The notes: generated by a model not told the origin, from the sequence alone. A DNA stretch of 64,000 nucleotides from Tretioscincus oriximinensis (GCA_022410635.1 JAJVDF010000239.1:597953-661952); one strand, 5' to 3'. Positions 44,001-55,429 are shown, numbered from the stretch's first letter. Program-made: numbers and translations.

Positions 44001-44300
44001 CAGGGCTTTTTTTGTGACGGAACGCACCAGTACACAGTACCGGCACCTTTTATTTAGGTGGGGGTGGGGGGTGGGGGGCGGTGGCAGCGGTGGCGGCAGC
44101 AGCGGCGGTGGCTGCAGCGGCAGCGGCGGGNGCCNCCGCTAACACTGCCCCCCGCNGCCGCCCCCNCCGCCCCCGCCATCCCTGCCNCTANCGCCGTCCC
44201 CCGCCGCTAACGCCATCCGTCCCCCGCCGCTGCCGCTAACGCCGTCCCCCCCCTCACCGGCGTTAGTACCGTCACCTTTTTTTCTAGAAAAAAAGCACTG
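44001..44300. mobile_element. Non-autonomous hAT (300 bp) with near-perfect 8-bp TSD
   Basis: Ends CAGGGCTTTTTTT / AAAAAAAGCACTG. Flanks are GTCCTACC (43993-44000) and GTCCTAAC (44301-44308), one mismatch. The core is a GC-rich CCGCCGCTAACG-type minisatellite with several Ns. Confidence 0.85.
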
Positions 44301-44308
44301 GTCCTAAC

Positions 44309-44812
44309 TAAGGGCTTAGATGCACAAATGGGGCAGGTGTCAAGAGAGGGTCTTTCAACTGAAAGAGCCGTTCTCGAAGCCCTGTGTCAGCCGTGGAGAA
44401 TGATGAGCGCCCTCTACTGGCCTCAGCTATAGCCACCTCAGTTATTCGAAAGAAAGTAGCTTTGCAATTTACATTTCATGTGGATTCACGAGTATCGCCA
44501 CTGATCTGGTGTTGAAGACAGAATAGATGTAAACCTTCGGGCAACAATTAACCTTGTAAGCTGTTCTGAGTCCCTTCGGGCCAAAAAAGGTGGGCTATGA
44601 AAACCAGATCCTCCTCTTCTTCCTTCTCATAAAAATATAAAGGTCTCCCCAGGCAGATAGGATTTATCACTCTCACACATGTCAACGGCAAAACCATTAT
44701 AGCCTTGGGGTATATTGGGGTGAGAATCTATAATATTGTTATTGTGGAAAATCAACACCTACCCTGAGTTACATAGCTTATCTTACTTGAATGCCTCCTT
44801 GTGCAAATTGCT
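44309..44812 (+). other. Intergenic DNA with an S2-like SINE tail at about 44505-44625
   Basis: AACCTTGTAAGCTGTTCTGAG, GTCCCTTCGGGCC and GTGGGCTATGAAAACCAG resemble the SINE 3' end, followed by a TCC/TTC run. The rest is unrecognised. Confidence 0.5.
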
Positions 44813-45550
44813 GTTTTATTTACTTATTTATTTATTTATTTACATTTCTATACTGCCCTATACTATCTCATGGCAGTTAACACTGAAAACCAAATTAACA
44901 TAATTATAACAACATTATCTGAAAGTAGGGAAGAGAGAGCAGTTTTCCAACCAAAAAGCAGGTTAAAGAGGTGCATGTTCAAGCATTTCCTGAATGCATA
45001 CAGAGATGGCGATTGACACACTTCAAGAAGAAGAAGAAGAAGAACTTGGTTCTTATACTCCGCTTTTCTCACCTTTCAAAGGGACTCAAAGCGGGTTACA
45101 AGGATATATTTTGCCCGAAGGCTTCCATTCTATCTTCCCCACCAGGCTATGGTGGTTCCCATGTATCTACTTGCAGTCAGTTGCAATTTTTGCAACTCAT
45201 GCTTTCGAATAGCTGGGTTGGCTAGAGCTACAGGCTAGTAGAAGGTGCTCAACCCTCCCCACTTCCAACACAGGGCTTCGAAACCCGATCTCCCAGGCGA
45301 GAGACGAATTCCTAAGCGACTGAGCTATCCGTGCCTGCAAGGGGGAGACTGTTCCATAGTCTGGGGGTTACCACAGAGAACACTCTATCTCAGGTTCCCA
45401 ACCTCTTTGCCAACCTCAGGAAGGCTCTGTAGATCTTAAGTCACAGGCAGGTTGGTATGGGAGGAGGCCTTCCTATAGATATTCGAGGGCAAAGTTATTT
45501 AGGGCCATTTAGACTATAGTTAATGCCTTGAATTGGGCTCAGTAGCAAAT
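44813..45550 (-). mobile_element. L2-type LINE, 3' region, interrupted by an S1 SINE
   Basis: The 3' end TTATTTATTTACATTTCTATAC and the part to CGATTGACACACTTC (45024), then from AAGGGGGAGACTGTTCC (45339) to TTGAATTGGGCTCAGTAGC. The same sequence is continuous in 49024-49195 and 55430-55690. Confidence 0.82.
45025..45338 (-). mobile_element. tRNA-derived SINE S1, full length, inside the L2-type LINE
   Basis: The minus-strand head GCACGGATAGCTCAGTCGCT has an A-box-like TAGCTCAGTCG; GGGTTTCGAAGCCC is B-box-like; the body is followed by GAGTCCCTTTGAAAGGTGAG and a TTC tail. It is the cleanest S1 copy in the window. Confidence 0.88.
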
Positions 45551-45954
45551 TCAGGGGAAAAGGATGCTAAGGGTGCAGGGAGGTAGCACTAGCAGTTATG
45601 TATTTCTGGATACTTTGCTGGCACACAATGCCCAGATGTGCTGTCATGTTGTCACACAGCAAGGAATTCAGATCTGTAAGGTTATTTGCTTTTCCCACAA
45701 AGGTATCCTGCTGCGTGGGCAACAACCAGATATTCCGGAGATGGTTTATCACAAAAAGTGGGATAATGAGGACTGTCCGGATATAGCCAAAGCTGCTCTC
45801 ATTCAGCGAATCAACATCAACACATTTCAAAGAACCCAGAAGAATATCTCAAGTTTTAACAGGAAATAAGCTGAAGCTTATTTAGGCTGCAGACAGATGA
45901 GGCTTTCCTACCTGCATGTTACTGGAATGTTACAATATCATAATTGTTCTGCCC
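45551..45954. other. Intergenic DNA, unrecognised
   Basis: A 101-codon plus-strand frame (45564-45869) shows no recognisable domain and no flanking gene signals. Confidence 0.4.
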
Positions 45955-46330
45955 CATGTTCCAACAGAGTTTTCGGAATGCATCACAATGCATCAGGAAA
46001 AAAGGTTTGAAGGACAGGAATTCACTGATTNCTGATTCTTTCTGACCTCTTTGCAAAATGGTCCATTATTCCCATTCTCAAGCTTTTGTGTGTCACTCGA
46101 TTAACGGGAGAAGACGAGAAGTCACCAGCATAAGACAGTGCAGAGTTGCATACTGAGCGTGCTCAGGATTTACATCCTGGTTAGTCAGTGCAGAATAGCA
46201 TGTTGAATATACTCAGAATTTATTTCTTGGTTGGTCGGCTCATCTGTTCCACATTGATTTAAAGATTTTTAATGCTTTGTGAAAGGATGATGGTACGTAT
46301 GCCTGGACTCTTGATCGGGTTATTTTGGAA
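45955..46330 (+). mobile_element. LTR-like element, family C, second copy
   Basis: CGGAATGCATCACAATGCATC, ATTAACGGGAGAAG, CATAAGACAGTGCAGAG, and the 50-bp unit twice (46140-46189, 46190-46239), with the two units more diverged than at 12648. Confidence 0.5.
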
Positions 46331-47117
46331 CTTAAAGTCATTGCGGTTTTTAACATGTCATGTGGAAGATGGGCCAACGAATGAGGTCAACTTTTAAAAA
46401 ATCAATACAGTGTTAGACAAGATACCAACCCCTGCAGATGCAATGGTCCCATCTTCTATGTATGGATTTTTGTCAGATGTGCCACGCAAAATAGCTTATA
46501 GAATTTGTGTCACCAAAGAAAGCAGGAAAGTTAAAGAAACATCAGTTGATACTATTTCTAGGNCTTTTTCAACAAATCCATTTTACCATGGGCAGTTTGT
46601 AATTGAGCAGAGGTCCTGACCTCTTGACAACAAAAGACTTCAAAAAACAAAACAACAGCCAGCCTGGGAAATGGAACCACTGAATCTTAAAACTGGAGCA
46701 AGACCTTCCACACTGGTCGGGCACACATCACGTCAAAGTAAGATTACCATGAAAAAGAGGGCACTAATTTGAATATGCCAGCCTGTATGTGCTTGTGAGA
46801 ATTTCTACTACAAGGAACAAAGAGAAGATTGACACTTTTCTCCACCAAGCTAATCATGCAAGAAAATGCTATATAACACAAATGGGGGTAGATGGTAGAG
46901 AGGTTGACGTTATGCTACTGATTACCATTTTCATTCTACAGTTTTCTTTACTATTTAAATTATGTGAGACNATTTCTTATTTTTAATATTGGCAGTGGTC
47001 AGTCTTGATTAATCAATGGGACAGATTTGGAGTTTTGTTGCTGTGGTTATATGTAATCATCAGTAGTAGAGACTACTTAAAAGACTCTTCACTAGCTCTT
47101 ACACTGAGNCATATCCC
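46331..47117. other. Intergenic DNA, unrecognised
   Basis: No supported gene. A 69-codon frame at 46410-46619 has no recognisable features. Confidence 0.4.
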
Positions 47118-47345
47118 ATAAGAACATAAGGGGAGCCCAGCATTCTGCCTCACACAGAGGCCCACCAATTGCACCTGGGCAGTCTGGAACAGAAGAAGGC
47201 AAAATCTTTACCTACTGTATTCCCGACGCCCTGCAAAAAGCATTTCAGGAGTCCTGCCTATTGCTCCATCTCAGAGGCAGGATCAAGACATCCATCCTAG
47301 CAGCTGTTTATACCCTTGGCTTCCATGAACTTGCCCAGGGCCTGC
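47118..47345 (-). mobile_element. CR1-group LINE, 3' end
   Basis: CATAAGAACATAAGGGGAGCC, CACAGAGGCCCACCAATTGC, GGCAGGATCAAGACATCCATC and CTTGGCTTCCATGAACTTGC. A block is missing near the tail. Confidence 0.83.
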
Positions 47346-47519
47346 CATAGTCTGCAGAATCAAACCGGTAGGCTTCCAGGTAAATTTCTGACACTCCGGC
47401 CACCATAACAGACTGTTATAAAACTTCACCCAATATAAAATAAATTATATATGTAAAAACATTGGGGGAGAACACACAAAAAGGTGCTTAATGTTCTCGG
47501 CTGTACCTGAGCCCAGATG

Positions 47520-48293
47520 CAGTTGCCAAAAGGGGTTCGCCATATATGAGATATTAATTGGCATTTATACATTTGATATAAAATATACAAAAATGGGCCT
47601 TTGCAAATGCCAGAGAGGCCTGGGTGGAAAATTTTGAAAATCTCTGGAAATTCCTCTCCTCAGAAAGTAAACAAGAGAGGCAAATCTCTCTTCCTGTCCT
47701 GAGGGCATATCCCATTCAAGGGATCCTCCAAGTCTTAAGGGCTTAATCACACCTATTGTGGCAAAAGGGCAAGCCATTGTTTTCTCAGCCATGGAGAAGG
47801 CTAAAAGCCATTTAGCCTATTAGTAGCAAAGAGGAAACCCATTAAAGCTCTGTTCCTGAGGAGTGAGTAATAGTTTCCCAGGTCCTGGAAGGTANTAGTC
47901 TTACCATGGGTCAAGTAAGGGTCAATCTTGTATTTTGCAACCTTATCATATTTGGCATTTCCTGACACAGGCTGCACCTCCTTTGGGAGGAGATAAACAC
48001 GTCACACAGGTGTCACAACNTGGGCACACCTCNGGTCNGCNCTAAACCACACCTTTGTACAACCCCTTCTGACATCACTAATTTGATCCACGNCTTCTGT
48101 TNNTGGAGTCAATAAAAACCTCTGCACAGTGGTGTTCTGGAGTGTCTCATTACCCATGAGCCTCCTGGATCGCCTCTGAACCTAAGTCTATGGCCTCTGT
48201 GTGAATTTACTTTACACNTGTCTGTATACTGTGGATCCAGNTNCCTTAGACAAGCTAAGGAGCCTAATAACGTGGTAAGCGAACCCCCGTTAA
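47520..48293 (+). mobile_element. Solo-LTR-like element, family E, second copy
   Basis: From near AGGGGTTCGCCATATATG to AACCCCCGTTA. The ends GGGGTTCGC / GCGAACCCCC are inverted. AAAAG occurs at both edges. It shares AGATATTAATTGGC, TTTCCTGACACAGGCTGCACC, CACGTCACACAGGTGTCACA, GTCAATAAAAACCTCTGCAC and CCTAATAACGTGG with 18480-19193. Confidence 0.6.
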
Positions 48294-48339
48294 AAAGGGT
48301 CTTTATCCTGAAAAGAAAGACCCTGAAGGTCTCTTCCAA

Positions 48340-49195
48340 TTCTAGGATTCTAAAACACCAATATTTGAAAAGGAAGGAAAGGGAGAAGTTTTTCCAGCCA
48401 AAGACCAGGCAAAAGAGCTAACATAAGAACATAAGAGCCATACTGGGTCAGGCCAGAGACCATCTAGTCCAGCNTTCTGTCTCACACAGAGGCCCACCAG
48501 ACGCACCTGGGCAGTCTGAACAGAGGAAAGCAAAATATGCTCCTGTTTACGACTTCCTGCAAATGGCATTTCAGGAGTCCTGCCTGTTGCTCTATCCAGG
48601 AGGCAACATCCAGACATCCATCCTAATATCCATTTATACCCTTGGTGTCCATAAACCTGTCTAGTCCTGTCTTGAAACTATCCAAGCTGTTAGCTACCAC
48701 TACCTCTTCAGGAAGTAAATTCCACAGGCCGATGACCCTCTGGGTGAAAAAATACTTTCCTTTGTCTGTTCTCACTTTTCTACCCATCAGTTTCAAGGAG
48801 TGCCCCCTGGTCCTTGTGTTGTGTGATAAAGAAAACATTTTTTCTCTATTCACCCTGTCCATCCCATGCATGATTTTGTACACTTCAATTAGATCTCTTC
48901 TCAAACGTCGCCTTTCGTTGCAGCCTGACTTCATAAGGGAGGTGCGCCAGACTCTTGATCATTTTTGTTGCCCTTTACTGCACCTTCTCTAGTTCCACAA
49001 TATCCCTCTTGAGGGATATTTTGTCATCAAGCGTTTTCTGAATGCAAACAGAGATGGTGATTGAGGCACCTCAAGGGGGAGACCGTTCCATAGTCTTGGG
49101 ACTACCACAAAGAATGCCCTAGCCCAGCTTCCCATCCTCCTTACCGTTGAGAGAGACAGTACAGTTCCTTTAGACATGGGTAAGTTGGGCCCCTG
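48340..49195 (-). mobile_element. L2-type LINE, 3' region, interrupted by a CR1-group LINE
   Basis: Left part to about 48419 (AAGTTTTTCCAGCCAAAGACC) and right part from about 49022 (CATCAAGCGTTTTCTGAATGC, GGGGAGACCGTTCCATAGTC), continuous in the copies at 44813 and 55430. Confidence 0.75.
48420..49021 (-). mobile_element. CR1-group LINE, 3' part, inside the L2-type LINE
   Basis: From AACATAAGAACATAAGAGCC, through an almost uninterrupted C-terminal frame (GDLIEV-type [34 protein letters not shown]), to CTCTTGAGGGATATTTTG. An indel near 48917 removes the GLFSLE region. Confidence 0.9.
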
Positions 49196-49442
49196 GCTTT
49201 TCTTAGTTGACAATTGCAATGCACAGCTTTGCAGCAAACGGCAACGTGTGGGAAGGAACTCCCACTGTTATATATATGGCTGCATAATTTAATAGGTACG
49301 CAAATAAATATGCAGCTCAATATGCCCCGGTGTGTCATGGCTTTATTGTGGACCTGGGGAGGCTTCACAGTTTCATGGCGCCTTTTAAGCAGCTGCATAA
49401 AAGCGCCATGTTGCTGGTTACAACTTTCCCCGTAAAAGCATC
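49196..49442. other. Intergenic DNA, unrecognised
   Basis: No supported feature. Confidence 0.4.
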
Positions 49443-49597
49443 ATAAGAACATATAAGAACCCAATAAGAGCCATACTGGATCAGGCCACAGCCCATCAAG
49501 TCCAGCATTCTGTCTCACACAGAGGCCCACCAGATGCAGCTGGGCAGTCCGAACAGAGGAAAGCAAAATATGCTCCTGTTCATGACTCCCTGCATCA
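49443..49597 (-). mobile_element. CR1-group LINE tail
   Basis: ATAAGAACATATAAGAACCC, CATACTGGATCAGGCCACAG, to CCTGTTCATGACTCCCTGC. It is a low-divergence, strongly truncated copy. Confidence 0.87.
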
Positions 49598-50794
49598 CGA
49601 AGTACAGGCCAGGATAGCGGAACAATCGGACGTGAAGGTCATAGGAGCAGGGGGGAACCGTCAAATGTTACACCTGGTGTGCTGCTCCCAGCCTTCTAAG
49701 CTTAACTGACAGCTATCGACAGAGGGCTCCTCTCCTGAGGCTTCAGGAAAACCGCTTGAACCAGTGCGGCCTTCACAAAACCAGGCAGCATTGAATTTTG
49801 TTTAGGACAGCTGAGCAGGACTTAGATTTTTCGTTTGACTTTTCTGGTGGTTGGAGGTACAGAAGGCAGTGGGTTGGGGAAGCCAGTTTAGACTTCTTTG
49901 TTCCAGTCCTGCAGGAGTCATTCCCTAAGGGGAGCAAAATGTCAAAGCCCTTGGCGCTCTCTTTGGCTTCCATGTTGAATTTCTCATGCCCTGACTGCAG
50001 GCGAATTGGCACAGGAGTCTGGCTGTGACACTTCAGCACCACCAAAGAGCCAGATGATGCTTATTCAGAAACAGGGCGGCACTCACCAGGGCACTGCCAT
50101 GTTGTGGGTAGACCCCCAGCAAGAAGGAGCCTGCTTCTGCCTGGGCCAGCTGTCAGTGAAGTTGACGCAGTCGTGCCTGGCATGGACAGAGCAAAAAGAA
50201 GTCCAAAACCACCATCCCTGGCAAGACCTCAGGTATGGCGGCTTGGGCAGTTGCCCCTGGCACAACATTCTGAGAGGTGGGTAAGGCAAGTAGGTAAGGC
50301 AGGCAGTTGGCAGTGGGTGAGGAGATTTGCCAGCTAGGGCCAGGTTGAAGCACCAATGGGCAAGGCATGAGGCAGATGAGGTGCAGTGCAAGTGAGCACA
50401 TCAAGTAAGGCTGGCAAGGGAGGGAGGCAAGTGATGGGGTATGATGGGTGAGGGGAAGCAGCGGTTCCCAAGTTGTGGGTCCCAACCCCAGAAATTGCGT
50501 CCTGCAAAGTGCCAATGATACCGCACATGTGCAGACCCGCAATCCTGGTACATTCATTCGTACCTTCTGCATTCCGTAAAGCCATGCTGTGCATGCACAG
50601 GTCGCAGTTTCCTCAGTCGTGATCCATGGGTTGGGAGCTGCTGGGATAAGGCTGGGATAAGGCAGGAAGGTGACCTACCTTGTGCTTGAGCTGGGTCCCA
50701 GCAGGAGATTGTCCCAGTTGCCGGCAATCCAAGCTACGCCTCTGGTTAACAGAGATCTGTGGCGCATGTTTGACTAGAGAGTATTGCTTGCACA
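49598..50794. other. Intergenic DNA, unrecognised
   Basis: About 1.2 kb. GGCAAG/GGTAAG-rich short repeats lie near 50280-50440. No supported gene. Confidence 0.4.
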
Positions 50795-51732
50795 TGTGTT
50801 CAAAAAGTATCGAACCTTTGGTCGGCATTTATATATTTATTGATTTGGAGGTCGGAAACTTTAATCCCCTTCCAAGTAGTCTCCTTGGTGATGCACACAC
50901 TTCTCCCAGCGCTTCTGCCATTTTTGGAAACACGCCTGGAACGCAGGTCTTGGAAGGTTGTTCAGCCGGTGTGTCGCATTCCGCATGATGTCTTCTCTTG
51001 ATTCAAATCGGGTCCCTTTCAGCGTCATTTTCAGCTTGGGAAATAGCCAAAAGTCACACGGAGCCATGTCAGGTGAGTATGGGGCCTGACGAACCACAGG
51101 AATGTTGTGTTTGGCTAAGAAAGCCTGAACTACATGCGCTGAATGGGCGGATGCGGTGTCGTGATGGAGCTGCCAAGATTTTGCTGCCCACAGGTCCGGT
51201 CGTTTGCGTCGCACAGCATCACGAAGGCGGCGAAGGACCTCCTGGTAATACTCCTTTGTGATGGTTTGGCCTTGTGGTGCATACTCATGATGCACCACAC
51301 CACGGGAATCAAAGAAAACGGTCAACATGACTTGTGGAGGGTCTGCCTGAACGTGGTTCGCTGTCCACTGATGTGCGGCCATTTTTGAAGCGGTTGTACC
51401 ACTCCTTTATCCGTGAGGTGCTCATGGCATCGTCCCCGAAAGCTTGTTCAATCTTGCGAATGGTTTCCACTTGNGTATCGCCAAGATTGTAGCAAAATTT
51501 GATGCAATATCGCTGCTCAAGTTTTTCTGTCATTTTACAGAAACTGAAATCCGACAGCCGCTCTCTACATGTCTTCACACATTGGCCAAGTGGCAGCAAC
51601 TGACGTGATCTGCGGGCGGGGAAAAATTCACGGCTGCACATGAATGTCCCCTTCACATCTCCACCAAAGGGAATCTCCCGCGCTTCATTGGTTTACGCGG
51701 GAAAATTTAAGGTTCGATACTTTTTGAACACA
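50795..51732 (-). mobile_element. Mariner-family transposon (about 940 bp, internally deleted)
   Basis: Both ends carry TGTGTTCAAAAAGTATCGAA as inverted repeats (from 50795, and ending at 51732 on the other strand), followed by CCTT. The canonical outer bases CGAGG are kept only on the right. TA, the mariner target, lies just outside the right end. It encodes the broken transposase at 50861-51533. Confidence 0.9.
50861..51533 (-). pseudogene. Mariner transposase pseudogene (D34D type)
   Basis: From an ATG at 51533 the N-terminal DNA-binding region reads MTEKLEQRYCIKFCYNLGD, IRKIEQAFGDDAMSTSRIKE and WYNRFKNGRTSVDSEPRSGR. After SGRPST the frame shifts and joins directly to VMLTVFFDSRGVVHHEYAP, so the inter-domain segment and the first catalytic Asp are missing. 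The second Asp (HHDTASAHS) and third Asp (SPDMAPCDFW) remain, with exactly 34 residues between them: the D34D spacing of mariner. It ends with KWVQKR-like WQKRWEKCVHHQGDYLEGD. The copy cannot make active transposase. Sequence preservation outside the deletion suggests a fairly recent family. Confidence 0.92.
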
Positions 51733-52367
51733 CCTCGTATATAGAACACCATCTGATTTTTTGGGGGCAGGATCATTTTCAGTCATTGTGGAGCGAAGAT
51801 GTAGATGAGATACTTTCAAGGCTTTGCCCTACCACCTGTTAGCTTGACTCTTGCCTTCATGGATCATTGGGATATTTGTGGGTGGGTTGGCTGGCTAGCC
51901 AGCTCCAGAGAATAATATCTGCTTCTTTATGAGGTGACCGTGTGCCAGCTCTTTCCAAGAAGGCAATGGTGCATCCTCTCCTCAAGTGGGTACCTCTAGA
52001 GCCTCAAAACTGAAACAATTCTCAGCCAATTGACCTCCTCTTTTGGAACAAGGGACTTGAGAAGGTGGTGCCAGGACATCTGCAGGCACGCTTGGAAGAT
52101 TATCTAGACCCTTTTTAACCTGGCTTCGGGCCAGGTCACAGGAGTGAGAAGGATGATACATGGCAGGAAAGAAGCAGGGTGACACAAACCTCTCAACACC
52201 TTTGAATAATTTTTACTGCAGTATCTTTTGGCAATGATTATGCGATCTAGGAATTGAAGGCAGTTTTTAAAGGGGCAGACGTCAAAAAAGTAAACATGCT
52301 AGACTTTCTGCCGAGTTCCTTGGGAGGCATGGTGGTACAAAGGTTAAAAGCTTAGATCTCTCTCTGT
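51733..52367 (+). mobile_element. Intergenic DNA with an L2-type RT fragment at about 51925-52155
   Basis: AAGGCAATGGTGCATCCTCTC, GACTTGAGAAGGTGGTGCC and CAGGCACGCTTGGAAGATTATC parallel 26370-26520 of the plus-strand L2-type LINE, with stops. Flanking parts are unrecognised. Confidence 0.55.
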
Positions 52368-52375
52368 CTTTCAAC

Positions 52376-53816
52376 TACGGTTGCCACCTGCCCCTTATTA
52401 TACGGGATGTTCCTTAATTTAGCTCAAAATTACGTGTCCCGTATTTATCAGCCACTGTCCCGTATTATTGGCTTCTGGCAGGCAGGCAAGACGCAGCCGG
52501 TGGCAACACTAAACTTCCGGGTGCAGACAGAGTGCGCCGCCGGCTGCTGTGGCGAATGGTGGAGGCGGAGCTTCGGCAGAAGCCTTAAAAGGCAGCATTG
52601 CCTGTCCCCGCCTGTGAAGACGAGCCTTGAGACTGAACTGCTGCCGGTGCCTTCTCGCTCACCTTCATCGTGCATGCGCGCCTTGTGGCATGAATCTAGG
52701 CAGCAGCACTTCTGGTCACCTGCTCTTGGTCCCAACAGTCCTTTTCAGGGCTATCTATATCTCCTGCTTGCAAGAGCAAGCAATCTGTGAACTTGGAGCC
52801 CTATTTGGCTCCAAAGTTTAAGTTGCGAAGCATCTTGGGCATTGTTGCCTAAGCGCTTTGGCTTGCTGCAGCCTCGGCTGCAAGGCAGAGTCTCTGCCCC
52901 AGTAGGGAGCTTAGTAGTTTGTGCGCCAACCTCTTATTCCATGTTGGGGATAATTAGGAAAGGAATCAAAAACAAGTCAACAAATGTTGTTTTGCCTCTT
53001 TATAAATCTGTGGTGAGGCCACATTTGGAATACTGTGTTCAATTCTGGTCACCACATCTCAAGAGGGATATTTTGGAACTGGAGAAGGGTCTGGAGCACC
53101 TCCCTTACGAAGCAAGGCTGCAACGTNTGGGCCTCTTCAGCCTTGAAAGGAGACGTTTGAGGGGTGATCTGATTGAAGTGTACAAAATCATGCATGGGAT
53201 CGACAGGGTGAATAGTGAAAAAATGTTTTCTCTATCACACAACACAAGGACCAGAGGGGCCCCCTTGAAACTGTTGGGTAGAAAAGTGAGAACAGACAAA
53301 GGAAAGTATTTTTTCACCCAGAGGGTCATCCGCCTGTGGAATTTACTTCCTGAAGAGGTAGTGGTAGCTAACAGCTTGGATAGTTTCAAGACAGGACTAG
53401 AGACAGGTTTATGGACACCAAGGGTCTAAATGGATACTAGGATGGATGTCTGGATGTCGCCTCCAGGATGGAGCAACAGGCAGGACTCTTGAAATACCAT
53501 TTGCAGGGAGTCACGAACAGGAGCAGCATATTTTGCTTTCCTCTGTTCGGACTGCCCAGGTGCATCTGGTGGGCCTCTGTGTGACACAGAATGCTGGACT
53601 TGATGGGCTGTGGCCTGATCCAGTATGGCTCTTCTTGTGTTCTTATGTTCTTATTTGTAATTCTGCAGCAGAGCCCTGTCTCTGGCTCCAAGCTGTCAGT
53701 GAGTTTAGGGGCTTGGACTTGCCCTACAGGTATTTAGGTTTTTGTTTATAGTTTTTATAGCTTTTTAGTGTCCCTCATTTTTGTGAAACGTCCCTTATCA
53801 AAAGGTGGCAACCATA
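52376..53816. mobile_element. Non-autonomous hAT, family H2, carrying a LINE; TSD CTTTCAAC
   Basis: Ends TACGGTTGCCACCT / AGGTGGCAACCATA. Flanks CTTTCAAC at 52368-52375 and 53817-53824 are identical. About 720 bp of the element's own sequence remains (CGTATT/ATACGGG motifs inside). The ends resemble family H1 (GGTTGCCA). A CR1-group LINE occupies 52936-53655. Confidence 0.93.
52936..53655 (+). mobile_element. CR1-group LINE inside the hAT element
   Basis: It begins TTCCATGTTGGGGATAATTAG and ends CTTATGTTCTTAT. The coding remnant runs MLGIIRKGIKNKSTNVVLPL to LPEEVVVANSLDSFKTG. Compared with 38978-39915, 30 bases are missing at 53086, where GTGCAGAAAAGGGC..ATCAA should follow GAGAAG. Confidence 0.92.
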
Positions 53817-53827
53817 CTTTCAACAGA

Positions 53828-54680
53828 AAGAGAACATAAGAACATAAGAGAAACCTTGCTGGGTTGAGCCAGAGCCCATCTAGTCCAGCATTTTGTCCCA
53901 CACAGTGGCCTACCAGCTGCATTGCGAGAATCTCACCTGTTCTTCATAGAATAAGAATTATAGAATTTGAAGGGACCTCCAGGGTCTTCTGGTCCAAGCC
54001 CCTATTCAATGTGGGATTCCTTAAACCATCTGTCTCTGTTTGAAGACTTCCAGCGAAGGTGAACTCACCACTTCCTGTGGTAACCTGTTCCACGGGTTTA
54101 TCACCCTGACTGTTAGAAAGTTTTTTTCGATATCTATTCTAAATCTACTCCCCTGCAGTTTCATCTCATTGTTCTAGTCCTTCCATGTGTCAATAAGAAC
54201 AATGCTGATCCCTCTGCTCTGTGGCAGCCCTTCAGGTATTTGTACACAGTTATCAAGTCTCCTCTTGACCCCCTGCAAGTGATATTTCAGAAATACTGCC
54301 TGTATTTTCATCCTAATAGCCACTGATACATCTGTGAATTTCTCTAATCCTGTCTTGAAGCTACCCAGGCTGTCAGCTACCACCACCTCCTCTCAAAGTA
54401 AATCCCACAGGCCAAAGACCCTCAGGGTGAAAAAAGATACTTTCCCTTGCCTGTCCTCACTCTTCTGTCCATCAGCTTCAAGGAATGGCCCCTGGTCCTA
54501 ATGTTGTGTGATAGAGAAAATTGTTTTCCTCTATTCACCTTATCCATCCCATGCATGATTTTATACACTTCAGTCAGATCTCCTCTTAACAGTCAAGGCT
54601 GAAGAGGCCTTAACGTTGCAGCCGGAGTTCATAAGGGAGATGTTCCAGTCCTTTGATCATTCTTGTGGCTTGATATTTTA
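53828..54680 (-). mobile_element. CR1-group LINE interrupted by a classical CR1
   Basis: Tail GAACATAAGAACATAAGAG to about 53945; it resumes at about 54268 (CCCTGCAAGTGATATTTCAG) and continues to CTTGATCATTCTTGTGGC. The order of the two halves is that of an uninterrupted copy. Confidence 0.85.
53946..54267 (-). mobile_element. Classical CR1 LINE, 3' end
   Basis: ATAGAATAAGAATTATAGAA (the ATTCTATG-type CR1 terminal repeat, reversed), then GAAGGGACCTCCAGGGTC, GGTAACCTGTTCCACGGG and AAATCTACTCCCCTGCAG. This is the well-known amniote CR1 3' end and differs from the TTATGTTC family around it. Confidence 0.88.
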
Positions 54681-55429
54681 GTATGTTCCACCACAGCATT
54701 TTAAATGCTTTCCTTACGCTAAGATGACATGAGTCCATGTGGCAATTGCACCGCACTTGCATAATGAAAGCGTTAAAAAAGCAACGTGTGGAGGCACCCT
54801 TATCTACCTAGGTGACATGTGAGAGTAATACTTCATATTCATGTTCTCACTCTCACACCTTTGGAATTGTGGGGACACACCCAGATTTGTCTGATGCCGA
54901 GAGGTCTGTTTGAACACTCGCCTTTGTTCCCAAGGTTGCAACGTCTAGGATATAAACCAGCCATGCAAGCCGAGCGGGACTGACATAGCCGCCTTGCTTG
55001 CTGGAATTCAGTATTCAGCTATCTCTGGCCAATTCTCTCAGGAGGGTGTGGCAATTGTGTATATATATATATAGAGAGAGAGAGGGAGGGAGCTCAAAAG
55101 CATAATTAAACTGTTAGGAAACAACTGCTCCCTTTTTTTGGCAAAGAGACAAATGATATTTTGATCCTCTGTCCACAATCAACAGATATTAAGGTTGAAA
55201 TATGAAACTTGATTCAATAGGTTGTGTGGATGGGATTCTTAAAATCAAAGCCTTTTAAGTAACCTTTCACACAATTGAATTAGTTAACCTTGAAGACTTG
55301 GAACCTCAGAAGCTGTGGCAGACTGAAGACTAGAACAACTGGCTGGATATTATCATATTGGGTTTAAAGAGCTGCACTGGCTGCCAATTCATGACCCAAA
55401 TCAATTCAAGATTTCTTTATTTTATTCAT
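54681..55429. other. Intergenic DNA with a short (TA)n(GA)n run at 55057-55090
   Basis: No gene or repeat family recognised apart from the microsatellite. Confidence 0.4.

Noticed and set aside
45564..45869. A 101-codon plus-strand ORF as a small gene
   Set aside because: No recognisable domain, splice context, promoter or copy. Chance cannot be excluded.
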